64,000 nucleotides of DNA from Fragilariopsis cylindrus CCMP1102. Lineage: Eukaryota; Bacillariophyta; Bacillariophyceae; Bacillariales; Bacillariaceae. This document shows positions 25,901 through 37,261 of the stretch, piece by piece. A program made the position numbers and the translations under genes. Numbering within the stretch: position 1 is the stretch's first letter; each line of letters starts with the position of its first letter. Below the pieces are notes generated by a model. That model was not told where the DNA came from. It did not search any database and saw nothing but the letters and a program-made list of their open reading frames with translations. The DNA lies in the NCBI GenBank assembly GCA_900095095.1, contig FMBT01000429.1, positions 1-64,000 on the forward strand, in the 5' to 3' direction.

Positions 25901-28900
25901 ACTAGCAGCAGCTCTGAAAATGAATGATGAAAAATCAAAATCAGAACATGATGATTTAAATAAGCATCTTGAAGGTCTCAACCAGCCACAAAGCTCTGAG
26001 CAAGATGAATCATCACTACAGTCTGATGGTTTGTTTGATTCTCCAAGAGCAATGCCTAAAAAACCGTTACTAGCAGCAGCTCTGAAAATGAATGATGAAA
26101 AATCAAAATCAGAACATGATGATTTAAATAAGCATCTTGAAGGTCTCAACCAGCCACAAAGCTCTGAACAGGATGAATTATCACTGCTATCTGATGGTTT
26201 GTTTGATTCTCCAAGAGCAATGCCTAAAAAACCGTTACTAGCAGCAGCTCTGAAAATGAATGATGAAAAATCAAAATCAGAACATGATGGTTTAAATAAG
26301 CATCTTGAAGGTCTCAACCAGCCACGAAGCTCTGAGCAAGATGAATCATCACTACAGTCTGATGGCTTGTTTGATTCTCCTAGAGCAATGCCTAGGAAGC
26401 GGTTGCTAGCTGCGGCTCTGAAAATGAATGATGAAAAATCAAAATCAGATACTGATGATTTGAATAAGCATCTTGAAGGTCTCAACCAGCCACAAAGCCC
26501 TGAGCAAGATGAATTATCACTACAGTCTGGTGGCTTGTTTGATTCTCCTAGGGCAATGCCTAAGAAGCGGTTGCTAGCGGCTGCTATGAAATCAAAAGAA
26601 GAGAGTATATCAAATTTAGATACGAGTACCTCTCGTTCTGAAAGTCTTAACCATACACGAGGTACTTTTGAAGATAGTGCATCATCATTCCAATCAACAG
26701 CTATTTCAGGACCTCCACAAGATGCTAATAAGAAGCCTTCGCTAGCTGCTGCTTTGAAAGCAAAAGAAGAAAGCGTTTCAAGCTCGGATACAAGTACGTC
26801 TCATCTTGAAGGTCTTAACCAACCAAGATCAGTTGATGATGGAGAAATTTCTATCGATTCAGATGCACTTTTTGATTCACCAAGAGAGATGCCACGAAGG
26901 CCATTGCTTGCTGCTGCTGAAAAAGCGATGGAGGAGAGTATTTCAAGATTGGATACAAGCATATCTCATCTCGGAGGTCTTCAAGCGAGTACTTCAAGAT
27001 CGGGTACAAGTATGTCTCATCTCGAAGGTCTTAACCAACCAAGATCAGATGCTGATGATGGAGAAATGTCTATCGATTCAGATGCACTATTTGATCCACC
27101 AAGAGAGATGCCACGAAGGCCATTACTTGCTGCTGCTCAAAAAGCGATGGAGGAGAGTATTTCAAGATTGGATACAAGCATATCTCATCTCGGAGGTCTT
27201 CAAGAGAGTACTTCAAGATCGGGTACAAGTACATCTCATCTCGAAGGTCTTAACCAACCAAGATCAGTTGATGATGGAGAAATGTCTATTGATTCAGATG
27301 CACTTTTTGATCCACCAAGAGAGATGCCACGAAGGCCATTACTTGCTGCTGCTCAAAAAGCGATGGAGGAGAGTATTTCAAGATTGGATACAAGTGGGTA
27401 TAATCATGGAGATTCTAACGACCCAGAACGTATGTTTGACGACAATGCTGATGACTCAGATTCCATTCCACAGCAGGTTCAAGAAACTCGTTCTATAAAT
27501 GACAACAACCAGGATAGTTCCGGTCAAGATGCCTCCAGCTTTGACTTTGAAAGTTCGTCGTTTGATAGTTATGTCGAAGATGGTTCTATATATATGTCAG
27601 ATAATGATGCTCGTTCGTCAAGTGAAAGATTAGTTCTGTCATCACGCCGTTTTGATGACTCTTTTCAAGCCCGTAACCAAATATCAAGTCTTCCAAATGA
27701 TGACAGCAGCTCCTACACTAGTACTCATTCGCAGGAACAATCCGACGGAGTTCAAGCCGGAAACCAAATACCAAGTCTTCCAAATGATGACAGCAGCTCC
27801 TGCACTAGTAGTCATTCGCACGATTGTTCTAGTCGAGATATCTTGATGGATAGAAAAGGAGATATGTCTACAGCCTATGCACTCTCAAATGAAAACACGT
27901 CTTTTTCATCATCTTCTCACGAAAGCATCGCGTCAAAAAATTCGATGCTCTCTGTAAGTGAAATCGATGAGTTGAATGATCTTCTAGATAAAGAAGAAAA
28001 CGGCGAGAGTGTGGACGAGGATAGGATCTACGAGCTAGACCTTCTAAGTCGTTGGCAGATCGGTGAGGAATTGACACAAGAAGAAAAGGCAGATGTGGCT
28101 GCTTTTAAGGCTAGGCGGAAGAAAGATAAAGAACGTGATTTTGATGCACCTGCACCGTCCTCAGCAAATGTTTTGGATGCAGGATCTGGTCCGAATATAC
28201 CTGAGTCAAATAACGAAGATCAAGAACGGAAATTCGGTTCCACAGATTTACCTGATATTGAATCATCCTCCGACGATGAAGACTCTGTAGAATCGGACGG
28301 AATAGATGTCGAAGCAAAAGTGCAAGACTCGTCGAGTGAATTCGGTTGGAATCCACCAGAGTTACCATACTTTGATGCCCAAGAAAACGCTGCTAGTGAC
28401 GAATTGAACCCGACAGAGCAATCATTTCCTATTGACGGCAGCGAAAATGAAGTAGAAACACAAGAAACAGTTCGAGATTGGGTCCCACCAGAGACGACAT
28501 TCTTTGAAGAAAATCCTTCGAACAATAGTTGGTCGGATGCTGATAGTGAAATACGAGATCGTGCTGTAGAAGATCAGAATATCGCTGAGCTAGCAGTTTT
28601 GCGTTTAGAGGAGGAAATAAGATTGATGCATGAACTTGAACAACAGAAAATCAATGCTGAGCGAAAGAAACTGGAAGAAAATAAGATGCGTCTTGTAGAA
28701 GAGGAGCAACTTGCGAAACTAGCAGAACAGGAGACACTAGAAGAAGGACGTCGTATGGCCGAAGAGACTAAGATGATACAAGAATTAAAGAAGAAGAAAG
28801 ATCGGGCTATTGAAGATCAGAAGATCGCCGAGTTAACAGATTTGCGTTTAGAGGAGGAAATAAGATTGATGCATGAACTTGAACAACAGAAAATCAATGC

Positions 28901-31900
28901 TGAACGAAAGAAACTGGAAGAAAATAAGATGCGTCTTGTAGAAGAGGAACAACTTGCGAAACTAGCAAAACAGGAGACACTAGAAGAAGAACGTCGTACG
29001 TCCGAAGAGACTAGGATGATACAAGAATTAAAGAAGAAGAAAGTTGATGCTGAAAGAGAAAGACTTAAGGATGAAGCTAGTCGTGCTGAAGAGCAAAGGA
29101 GAAATGAGATTAAACAAAAACGATTGGAGAAGGAAGCTCGTCGTGTCGAAAAGCAAAGGAAGATAGAAGCCGAGCGAAGAAAACTGGAAGGGGAAACGCG
29201 ACTCGCTGACGAGCAAAAGAAAAATGAGATAGAACGAAAACAATTGGAGAAAGAATCTCGTCGTTTCGAAAAGCTAAGGAAGATAGAAGCCGAGCGAAGA
29301 AAACTTTTAGAGAAGGAAGCTCTTCAAGCAAAGGAAAGGAGGAAGTCGATTGAGTTGGAGCGTATGAAACTTCAAGAAGAGGAACGACAATTTCGTGAAG
29401 CACCTCGATCTGCTACGAACGAATCCTTTGGTACCTCAGATCACATTCAAGTTATGAGAGACATCGCAGCGACTGGAAATATTTACTCGCAGGAAGTTCC
29501 GTCGAACGAAGAAACTTCTAATTCATCTGTGAGCAATGACGACAGTATTTCACGTGAATCAATCTTATCTATTTGGGAAATTGATCAGTTGAACGATCTT
29601 CTAGATAAAGAAGAAAACGGCGGGAGCGTCGATGAGGATAGAATATATGAACTTGATCTCTTCTGCAGATGGCAAATCGGAGAGGAGCTGGATCGAGATG
29701 AACTCAAAGATCTGGGAGAATTCAAAGATAGACGGAAGAAAGATAAAGTACCTGATTTTGAAACAACTACATCGTCCGCAACAAATGCTTTCGATGCAGA
29801 ATCTGATCCAAAAGTTGCCTCAATAGATTCACTTGAAGACTCTGTAGAATCGGACGGGCGCCATTATAAGAATAATAATAAAGAGCAGAACAAGCTGAGT
29901 GAATCCGGAAAACAAAAGGTTGTTAGTGACGAATGGAAAGCGCCAGAGCACTCGTTTTTTGTTCATGCCAATGAAGGTGAACTTGAAACCCACGAGACAG
30001 TTCGAGACCAGGTCCCGTCAGAGACTACATTCACAGTGCAACAGGATCCGATAGGCAAATATCCACGTAAAAGACAAGATTCAATTGACATTATTACGTC
30101 TCTTCATGACTCAGATTCATTTCATGCTTCTTTTAGTGATGAAAGTCGTTCTTTTTTTTCTGGTAGAGCATCACAAAACCTGGCAATACAAAGAGAAAAT
30201 GACGATTATGATTCTACAAGTTTCCAGGATTCGGATCGAAATTTGCTTTCCAGTACCGAATTATCCGATGCTTTCCGAAGAGACAAAGAAGATGAACCGC
30301 CTCTGACTGCAGCATTCAAGGCGGAGAGACAAGGTAACGAGACTCATCTTGATTCCCTGAATCAACCACGATCCATCTTATATAATGATAGTATTTCACT
30401 TGGGTCCAGTGAACTATTCGACTCCCCTAAAGGTATTCCAAAGAAGCGTCTATTGGCTGCAGCTATGCAGGCACAAGGATCCCCGGGAGAAGAAGTTGAT
30501 GTAGGAAGGGGATCACATCTTGAGTCCTTGAATCAACCAAACACTGCATTAGAAGAAGATAGAGAATCACTTGCGTCTGGTAAAATCTTTGATGCACAAA
30601 AGAAAGACATAAACTCTCCTAATGCTAATGGAAAACGCGAAGATTCTTACCCGGGATCTTTAGCGTCAACGTCCATTTCAAACAGAAAGCTTTCTGTTGC
30701 TTCATCGTTTCGTTCATCGTCAAATTCTTCATCAGATTCCTCTTCGAATCATGACAGTGTTACGAAAACGAAGAAGACAAAACAAGATGAGACACGCTCT
30801 CATTCTAGATCTAATACGTCAAATATGAAGCCGAAAGCAACAAACAGAACGTACCATTATTCGTCATCATCATCATCCCCATCAACTTCGGTTTCCTCAT
30901 CTCAGATATCGTCGGCAAAACGAGGGAAAGGCTCAAGCGGTTCAGAAAGAAAGGAGATATATCACGATAAATCGATGCAACTAGCAGCCAAAACAGGGTC
31001 GTCCTCGTCATCGTCATCGTCAGTATCATCGCGAAACAAAAGGAAAGGTGGGTCGAAAAATAATAGTATGGGGAATGTGAAACCAGCTGCAAAATCAGGA
31101 TCACTAGCATCGTCGTCGTCGTCGCGGAACGAAGGAAAAGATAGGTCGAGAAATCTTATGGGCGAACAACAAGCATCTTCGTCGAAATCATTGTCAAGTA
31201 AAGCAGGTAGTATGAATTCAAATTCAAAATCCATGGTACCGATCGAATCGAACACTAATAGCAGTAACAAAGCACCTGTTCATAAAGAGCAAGAAGAAGA
31301 TTTTTGGACACCACCTGTCCTAGATTTATTTAATTCCCCCGTTGATACTCTGCTGGGCATATCTACTCATAAGTCTCCTGATGTGGAAGTTACTGGGTCA
31401 GTTGCTTCAACTACTCCTAAAGATCGTGCGCAAGCAGATTCTCAATCGTCGAATATAGCAGGAAAATCTCGTGGTATTTCTAGTATGAATAGCAAGGGAA
31501 AAGATAACAACACAGTAGAAAAAAAATCGAATACTTCCAAACCCCTCGTGCTAGGGAAAGATATACGGAACGCGTACGATACGTTGTTGGCTTGGGACTC
31601 TCTGCAGGAAGGATCTTCAAGGAATCCAGAAAAAAATGTATGTGGAGCACACAACTTAGAAGATGCCGAGAAAAAAATCTCATCATGGGCTCCTATCTTT
31701 GATTGGAATCCATTTAGTTACATACGGCAACCCGCACATGCTCAGCAAGAGTTGGAATCTCAACTTCCTAAACCAGATCCTCCCCCTGTTCTGTATAAGA
31801 ATCTATCGCACCCGCAGAAGACCAAACCTTCCATTCAAGAAACTAGATACATCCACGGAATAAAAGAAGATTCGTCGATTGCTTCAAATTGGGGACCACC

Positions 31901-32384
31901 TTCTCTTTTGAAAATGGGAAAAAGTCGCGACCGTCGATCACGGAACGAGAAAGCATCGGAGAGTTATAATCCTCCAATAGACTACGTGTACGATCAGACA
32001 TCAGCTGCAACCAAAGATGAAACAACACAGCTGCATTACCACGAAGCTTTACCTAACGCTTCTGCTACTCAATCTCAATCTCAGCACCAAGTTTCTTATC
32101 AAGAAGGGCGACGCAGCAGTGATTCTAGTAGTAGTAATAAACGAAAGTCAGCAGAACATTTCAAAGGATTTGATCCCAGTTTATTGTTAGCATCGTGGGG
32201 TCTTCCCGTACTCGAAAAAGTACAAAAAGAAAGTCAAATGAGATCACTTCACGTAGAATCAATGCCGAAGAATGCACCTATAACTTCTAGAACCGTGGAG
32301 GAAGATTCGTCCTCGTGGGGATTTCAGGACTCGAGAGATCAGTCCCACAAGATACACCGAGTCTCATGGGAGCTGGTAGAATGA
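17715..32384 (+). CDS. Giant acidic Ser/Asp-rich repeat protein, N-terminal part of an LRR membrane protein
   Basis: Exons 17715-25002 and 25111-32384, joined across a 108-bp intron (GTAAGT donor), give 4,853 residues with no interruption. The splice restores a module seen elsewhere in the protein (SSWEL then DELDDM). Regions in order: SD-rich RQ(V/P)PSDSDSDS repeats; five 35-residue NSDFNSDSDSDSNNDL units; low-complexity Asn/Asp/Ser with a recurring FEPPVLSG motif; SSEEV/PPSPPS repeats; four SQSIASLARHLL units; five copies of a 50-55-residue LDDLLDK...YELDL..RWQ.GE module; six 56-residue HLEGLNQPQSSEQDE units; three related 72-residue units; a Glu/Lys/Arg coiled coil with an 80-residue duplication; Ser-rich and WGxP motifs. 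The stop at 32384 is probably not real: the frame shifts by one base near the G-run at 32317 and the text continues into a transmembrane segment and LRRs. Many Ser-Asp/Glu sites suit CK2-type phosphorylation (inference). Confidence 0.8.
18220..18720 (+). repeat. In-frame RQ(V/P)PSDSDSDS repeats
   Basis: About seven in-frame units, each with R-Q-(V/Q)-P-S-D-S-D-S-D followed by a Glu/Lys-rich spacer such as EKVVEKPVE. DNA-level GACAGTGATAGC runs suggest replication slippage. Two more units occur at 19555-19675. Confidence 0.75.
18984..19508 (+). repeat. Five 105-bp tandem repeats within the giant ORF
   Basis: AATAATGATCTGAAGGATCC recurs at about 19021, 19120, 19225, 19330 and 19435. The period is 105 bp (35 codons) except for one 99-bp unit. 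Copies are almost identical, including synonymous sites, pointing to recent expansion. Confidence 0.9.
21819..21884 (+). repeat. 66-bp in-frame insertion inside a repeat unit
   Basis: The surrounding units read SIEQ-EEESSNNDD. Here 22 extra codons (AKKGARANKIKINDRWIAHP plus AR) split SIEQ from EEESS. The insert is bounded by GCGCGCGC and GCGCGC blocks with an AT-rich middle, unlike the surrounding acidic low-complexity coding sequence, and adds basic residues. Confidence 0.7.
23000..23730 (+). repeat. Four ~180-200-bp in-frame repeats (SQSIASLARHLL units)
   Basis: AGTCAATCTATTGCTTCACT (or a close variant) recurs at about 23034, 23232, 23416 and 23596. Each unit encodes DDAVSSDD, SQSIASLARH, a short helix, a GxxQxRNGHDD segment and an EEDSS acidic end. 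Confidence 0.85.
25627..26640 (+). repeat. Six 168-bp tandem repeats in exon 2
   Basis: CTTGAAGGTCTCAACCAGCC recurs every 168-170 bp from about 25628 to 26470. Each unit encodes 56 residues: HLEGLNQP, S-S-E-Q-D-E, SDGLFDSPRAMPKKPLLAAA and a Lys/Glu/Asp-rich linker. The first four are nearly identical at DNA level; the last two are more diverged, so the array grew at its 5' side. Confidence 0.9.
26795..27400 (+). repeat. Three ~217-bp repeats related to the 56-residue units
   Basis: Units at about 26803, 27018 and 27237 encode HLEGLNQPRS, a DDGEMSIDSDALFD core, PPREMPRRPLLAAAQKAMEE and an SRLDTS linker. The core is homologous to the preceding 168-bp array; a weaker pair of the same type lies near 30345-30600. 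Confidence 0.85.
28555..29400 (+). repeat. Coiled-coil region with an 80-residue duplication
   Basis: Two near-identical 240-bp copies start at about 28559 and 28800 (AEDQKIAEL-type start, then IRLMHELEQQKINAERKKLE). They are followed by shorter EKEARRVEKQRKIEAERRKL repeats. Composition is Glu/Lys/Arg/Leu with heptad-like spacing, typical of a long single helix or coiled coil. Confidence 0.8.
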
Positions 32385-34139
32385 AGAACTCACGTGACGA
32401 AATTCGTGATAACAGTACGAGCTCATCGGAGTCTATCCCTATTGATAGTAGTAGTAGAAGCTCTAAATCCAACGAAAGTGATGCTTTTGATGCTATGGAA
32501 CGAGGATTTTCGGACCCGAACGTAGATCCAAGCCCGGATGCTTCTGAAAATCATCCCAATAATAGTGGTGTGATTGATGTACCGTTAGAACGCCAACAAC
32601 AAAAATCGTGAAGATTTTGATTCACCAAAACTTGATTCTGATTCATTCAACGATGAACCAGTAGCACCAAAAAGAAAGAGGACACGTTTGATTGTATGGT
32701 CTGTCATATTGTGTTTGTTATTGCTTGCATTGATTGGTGGCGGTGTTGCAGCAGTGTTGATACTTTTAAACAAAGACAACAAGGATGAACCTACCGTTCC
32801 CCCAGTTAGTGCTCCTCCGATCATGGCACCATCATCAACTATTCCACTTCCAACACAACCACCACCACCAACAGTTTCTACACAATCTCCAATGTATGCA
32901 CCAACGAACGCGATTTCAACCGCGGCCATTAAGGATTTGATTGTTGCTAATGCTCCTGATGATGGTGTATCTTTAAATGATCCAACATCACCTCAATCAA
33001 AAGCCCTGCTCTGGTTGCAACAACCGATCAATATAAATGCTGGATATAATAACTCGCGACTCTTGCAACGGTACGCATTAGCAACAATTTATTATGCAAC
33101 TAATGAAAATGATAATAGTTGGACGTCATCTACGGGATGGTTGAGTGAACAGGATGAATGTACATGGTTCAGTACCAGTGAATCGTCCGATACTGTATGT
33201 ACTCCTGCTGCTGCTACCTCAACACTCGATCTACCTACCGATAGTGCGAATAGCAATGGTAATGCAAGTGGGAATGATGAAGGGAGTAGTATTTATTTAG
33301 AATTAGATCTACGTGGAAATGGTTTGATAGGTAATATTCCAGAAGAAATTAGTTTACTGTCATCGCTACAAATAATACGATTGTCAAAAAATACATTGAT
33401 CGGAACGATTCCTGTTACTATCACAACAGCTTTAATACAATTACAGTATTTAGATTTATCATCAAACAAATTAGTACAAGGTGACGTGGTGGATTTACTA
33501 TCCGACCTTCAAATTAAAGCTAATGGTCGTGACAATATATTTGCTCAAAGTAGTAGCACAAATACCGATGCCAATACAAGAATTATTGCCAACAATAACA
33601 ATAATAACAATGATGATCAAGATGGTGATGCTAATAACAGTGATAATAATAGTGGTAGATTCTTATCTTATTTGGATAATATGCAAGCATTGACACATTT
33701 AGATTTATTTGACAATTCATTTAAAACTACATTACCAACAAATGTTTGGGGTAACGAAGATGGAACAGGTGCATCACCATTATTATCATCATCACCATTA
33801 TCAAGAAATTTAAAGGTATTAAATTTAGGCTCAAATGAATTTTTTGGTACGCTACCCAGTGAGATTGGTCTATTAGCGCAACTAACAGGACTTAGTGTAT
33901 TTGATAATTCATTCAGTGGTACATTGCCAGAATCAATAGCTAATTTACGTTATTTGGAATTATTATATGTCGATTCCAATAACTTTAGTAGTATACGTAA
34001 CGTACCGGGTGTACCACAAGAAATTTGTACATTACTACGACCAACACCATTAAAAGAATTTTGGTCTGATTGTGAAGAAATTGATTGTACGTGTTGTACA
34101 ACATGTTGTACCAAAGAAGCAGGTTGTGTCGCAGTGTAA
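32381..34139 (+). CDS. Transmembrane and leucine-rich-repeat C-terminal part of the giant gene
   Basis: A Ser-rich stretch (32381-32610) precedes a one-base frame change at an A-run near 32600-32605. The frame from about 32589 to 34139 then encodes KRKRTR, one hydrophobic helix (32694-32765, IVWSVILCLLLLALIGGG) and a Pro/Thr stalk. Next come the pre-LRR motif LLQRYALATIYYAT with W-T-S-S-T-G-W-L and a Cys, plant-type LRRs (LELDLRGNGLIGNIPEEI, LQYLDLSSNKL, LKVLNLGSNEFFGTLPSEIG, LTGLSVFDNSFSGTLPESI), and a Cys-rich end (CTCCTTCC). This is the layout of diatom LRR membrane proteins. Basic residues before the helix predict N-in/C-out, so the LRRs face outside. An alternative to frame changes is an intron 32376-32588, but its donor (GTAGAA) is poor and the segment reads like protein. 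I take this as the end of the gene that starts at 17715. Confidence 0.8.
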
Positions 34140-34780
34140 AAATAAATAAAATAGATATAAATGAGTAAAAGAAGAAAAAACAGTTTACGTTTGAAAAACT
34201 CTGCTAGGATGTTTGGATAACCATTCCTCACTTCGGGGACGAGATAACACAATATAGAATAGAATATTTAGTAAAAAAGAACAATTTTTGAACAGACTTT
34301 ATATTTCAACTATTTGCAATATGCATTATGGTTTTTGTTCTGCGGTGTACGAAAGGTTTAGTAGACATTTTTCTCTTTGTATTCATTGCTTCGTAGCTTA
34401 TCAATCTTAAGGAACTGAGGACAATTCTTCGGATTCTTCTTCTTCTTTTGGCCATGCAGCCTTCCGTCCGTAGAATGTTGTATACGCTACGTTTGATTCA
34501 ATTCACAACTACTTTATTAGATTATGTAAAGAAAAGATGGGTGGTTTAACAAGCTTATCCTAAAGGTTTACTATTTAATTCTTATACAAATCCCTAAGAA
34601 GAGAATTTTGCTTTCACTTCATCAGTGCATACGTGTATTATTTGAGAATGTATGTTGGTTGGATTTTAATTGTAAGAGGATGCAATAAAGTTAAGTGATG
34701 TTTGTTACTTCCCATCTTTGAGCGCTGGCATAGGGGGGGGGGGAGCGCGGTAATTTCTTCTTCTTCTTATTTATTTACTA
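34140..34780. other. Intergenic region between convergent genes
   Basis: No gene seen. It contains an 11-G run at about 34733-34743 followed by a CTT repeat. It lies between the 3' ends of the giant LRR gene and the small secreted protein gene. Confidence 0.6.
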
Positions 34781-35227
34781 TTAAAGATGATTGCATTGTC
34801 TTTCTGGTGTATCGACTGGTATAGTAGAACATATATTATTATGTTCCTTAGGATCACCTGTCATGGGACTACCAGGATGTTCACGATACGAACAATGAAA
34901 TATTGATCCATCACATCGACAGGTCCATACACAATTAGTAGAATCTCTTTTATCAGGATAGGCACACTTACCACCAAATGAGGAAATAGAACAATCTACA
35001 ATCCCATCGTCCATTGGTTCTTTTGGACAAGAATTTTCTGGTTCTTGTGCTGCGTATACGCCAATGTTTGTTGTTGTCGTTGTTGCAATGAACATTATGA
35101 ACATCGTCATCATCATCATGCCTACAGATAATAAAATACGAACAGTATTATTATTACTATTATTTCTTCTTCTTCTTCGAGATAGAGGGGACGATAACAT
35201 CGTCATGCGCGTTTTCATCATCATCAT
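34781..35227 (-). CDS. Small secreted Cys-rich protein
   Basis: The chosen Met (35227) gives 148 residues. An Arg-rich n-region (SRRRRRNN) precedes a hydrophobic signal sequence (ILLSVGMMMMTMFIMFIATT) with a likely cleavage after YAA. The mature part, under 90 residues, has nine Cys, including C-A-Y-P, C-V-W-T-C-R-C-D-G and F-H-C-S. The open frame extends upstream to a Met at 35380, which would add 51 residues with a second hydrophobic stretch; I prefer the shorter form because it places the signal near the N-terminus. I do not recognise the family; an odd Cys count suggests one free or intermolecular thiol. It is divergent from the metacaspase gene. Confidence 0.65.
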   Translation of the reverse strand: MMMMKTRMTMLSSPLSRRRRRNNSNNNTVRILLSVGMMMMTMFIMFIATTTTTNIGVYAAQEPENSCPKEPMDDGIVDCSISSFGGKCAYPDKRDSTNCVWTCRCDGSIFHCSYREHPGSPMTGDPKEHNNICSTIPVDTPERQCNHL

Positions 35228-35793
35228 CAGATTATTCAGTTGATAATTGTAGAATATATGTTCGAATGATGATGTTGGATGTGCAGCAACACACAGAACT
35301 TTGTGCAGCAGTACCAGTAGCCCTACAGTAATGTTTGTTGTTGCCTGTCTCAATCCACGACAAAACAACACAAAATTCAAATCTCATATTTGAAATCGAG
35401 ACTGTTAGTGTTTTGAATCAATTGAATCGAATGAGTCGAATAAATCCTAACAACTTTTAGTCGTGGAAAAAGCTATTTAAAAAAGCAATCTGATAAAGAA
35501 CATGCGTTTTGTTTGTTTTACCGTTGATCTTTTTTTTTGTATCACAAAAAAATATCTTTTTTTTTTGCTTTGGCATCACAAGCAGAAGATCGTGTGATGC
35601 ATGAGTCGACTCGTCGACGTACTATCGTCATTTCACTTACAAAAAAAATCCACACTCATCGTTCATTCACATCGCATTATACTATTGTCATTCCTCACAT
35701 CACAACCGTTGTAACTGTACGCAAGTTACTGTGTTACAAACAAACAAAACAAGCCTAATAGAAAATTCGAAAGAAGACAATCCTACTATTATC
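35228..35793. other. Divergent promoter region
   Basis: The stretch lies between the start of the small secreted protein gene and the metacaspase start. It contains long T and A runs (for example near 35530 and 35560) and no recognisable gene if the shorter upstream start is right. No promoter element could be named. Confidence 0.5.
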
Positions 35794-37261
35794 ATGGGTC
35801 GTTTTATGAAGAATTTTCGTAAAAAGATTGAAGAACGTATTGAAAATGCTGTGAATGAAGCCACTGGTGGTAGTATGGGTGGCGGTGGAAGTGGATCTAG
35901 TAACAAAACAATGGACCAAGTAGAAGCACAAAAAGCATTTGAAAATGATAAACCAGATTCGATGCGGAAAGATGTTCGTATGATATCAGGTTGTGATGAT
36001 ACACAAACATCTGCAGATGTATCCAATGTCAATTCATTTCAATTACCGGATCCTGCTGGACGTGCGGGTGGTGCCTGTACCTCCACATTATTAAATATAT
36101 TATATAAAGATGGACAAACTCCCGAGGATACAATGAGTTTTACGGAAGTATTAGACAAAATGAGAATCAATTTAAAAGAAAATGGATATAGTCAAATTCC
36201 ACAATTAACATCCTTAAATCCAATTGATGTAACCACTGATTTTACATTAGTACCATCCGATGCAACAGGTGGTGTACGACGTGCTGTTATGATTGGTATA
36301 AATTATGTTGGACATGAACAGGGTGAATTAAGTGGTTGTCATAATGATGTACTTAATATGGTACGTTGATCGTTTGATCGTTGATGTTTGATGTTCTTGT
36401 TGACATCGTTGTAGCTGTTGTTGCTGTTGTCGTTGCTTTATTATAGACTCGATTCGTTTTACATTCACATTTTTCTTCGTTTCACTTCACATGCACATGC
36501 ACACTAACTTCCTCACTCCACTCCAACTCGCAACAACAACAAAAAACTATAATAATAATATCAGAAAAAATATATTATGAATGAACATGGATTTGATGAA
36601 GATAATATTGTTGTACTTATGGATGATGGTCAACATACGTCACCAACAAAATCGAATATGATTAATGCATATAAACAAATTGTTGCTGATAGTGAAGATG
36701 GTGATACTATCTTCCTTCATTATTCTGGTAAGTCACATATATCGTCGTCCTTTCTCCTGGAGTACTGTACTGCACCGCACTGCACTGCACCTGATTTCGA
36801 TTAATTCATTCACTTACATTACAAACATCTTACTCCTTCCCTCCCTCTTTCTATCCATCTATTTCTCTTTTTTCTTTAAATATTAATAATACAATACAAT
36901 GCAAACAGGACATGGTACGAAAGTACGTGATGAAAGTGGTGATGAAGATGATGGATATGATGAAGCATTATGTCCATTAGATTATAATGATAGTGGTTTG
37001 TTAGTGGATGATGATTTATTTGCAATATTAATTGAACCGATGCAGCAGGGTGTACATATGGTATCATTAATGGATTGTTGTCATTCTGGTACAATTTTAG
37101 ATTTACCATATATCTTTAAACCAATACCAAATGAAGATGGTAGTATGCCAACATCAATGAAATTAGATGATACCATTAATTTAGATGGATTAATTGAACA
37201 ATTTGGTGGACAGGCTATTGGTTTATTAGTAAACTTTTTATCAAAATCATTACAAGGATAA
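35794..37261 (+). CDS. Type III metacaspase (p10 before p20)
   Basis: Three exons, 35794-36360, 36565-36727 and 36909-37261, give 360 residues with intact frame. The N-terminal part has the p10-type signature (RMISGCDDTQTSADV, GRAGGACTSTLLNIL, LTSLNPID). After it comes the p20 part: RRAVMIGINYVGHEQGELSG, FDEDNIVVLMDD, IFLHYSGHGTKV with the catalytic His, and LMDCCHSGTILDLPY with the catalytic Cys. The HG motif is completed only by splicing exon 2 to exon 3. This p10-p20 order defines type III metacaspases, known from algae with secondary plastids. They are Ca-dependent Arg/Lys-specific cysteine proteases linked in diatoms to stress and cell death; that role here is inferred. DCC rather than DSC at the active site is shared by known diatom members. 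It converges with CAND1. Confidence 0.9.

Noticed and set aside
25628-26485. 285-codon open frame on the minus strand
   Set aside because: It is the antisense of the 168-bp coding repeats and stays open only because each unit lacks antisense stops.
32376-32588. Possible second intron in the giant gene
   Set aside because: Donor GTAGAA and an acceptor without a pyrimidine tract are poor, and the segment reads as protein in one frame; two one-base changes at homopolymers explain it better. Not fully excluded.
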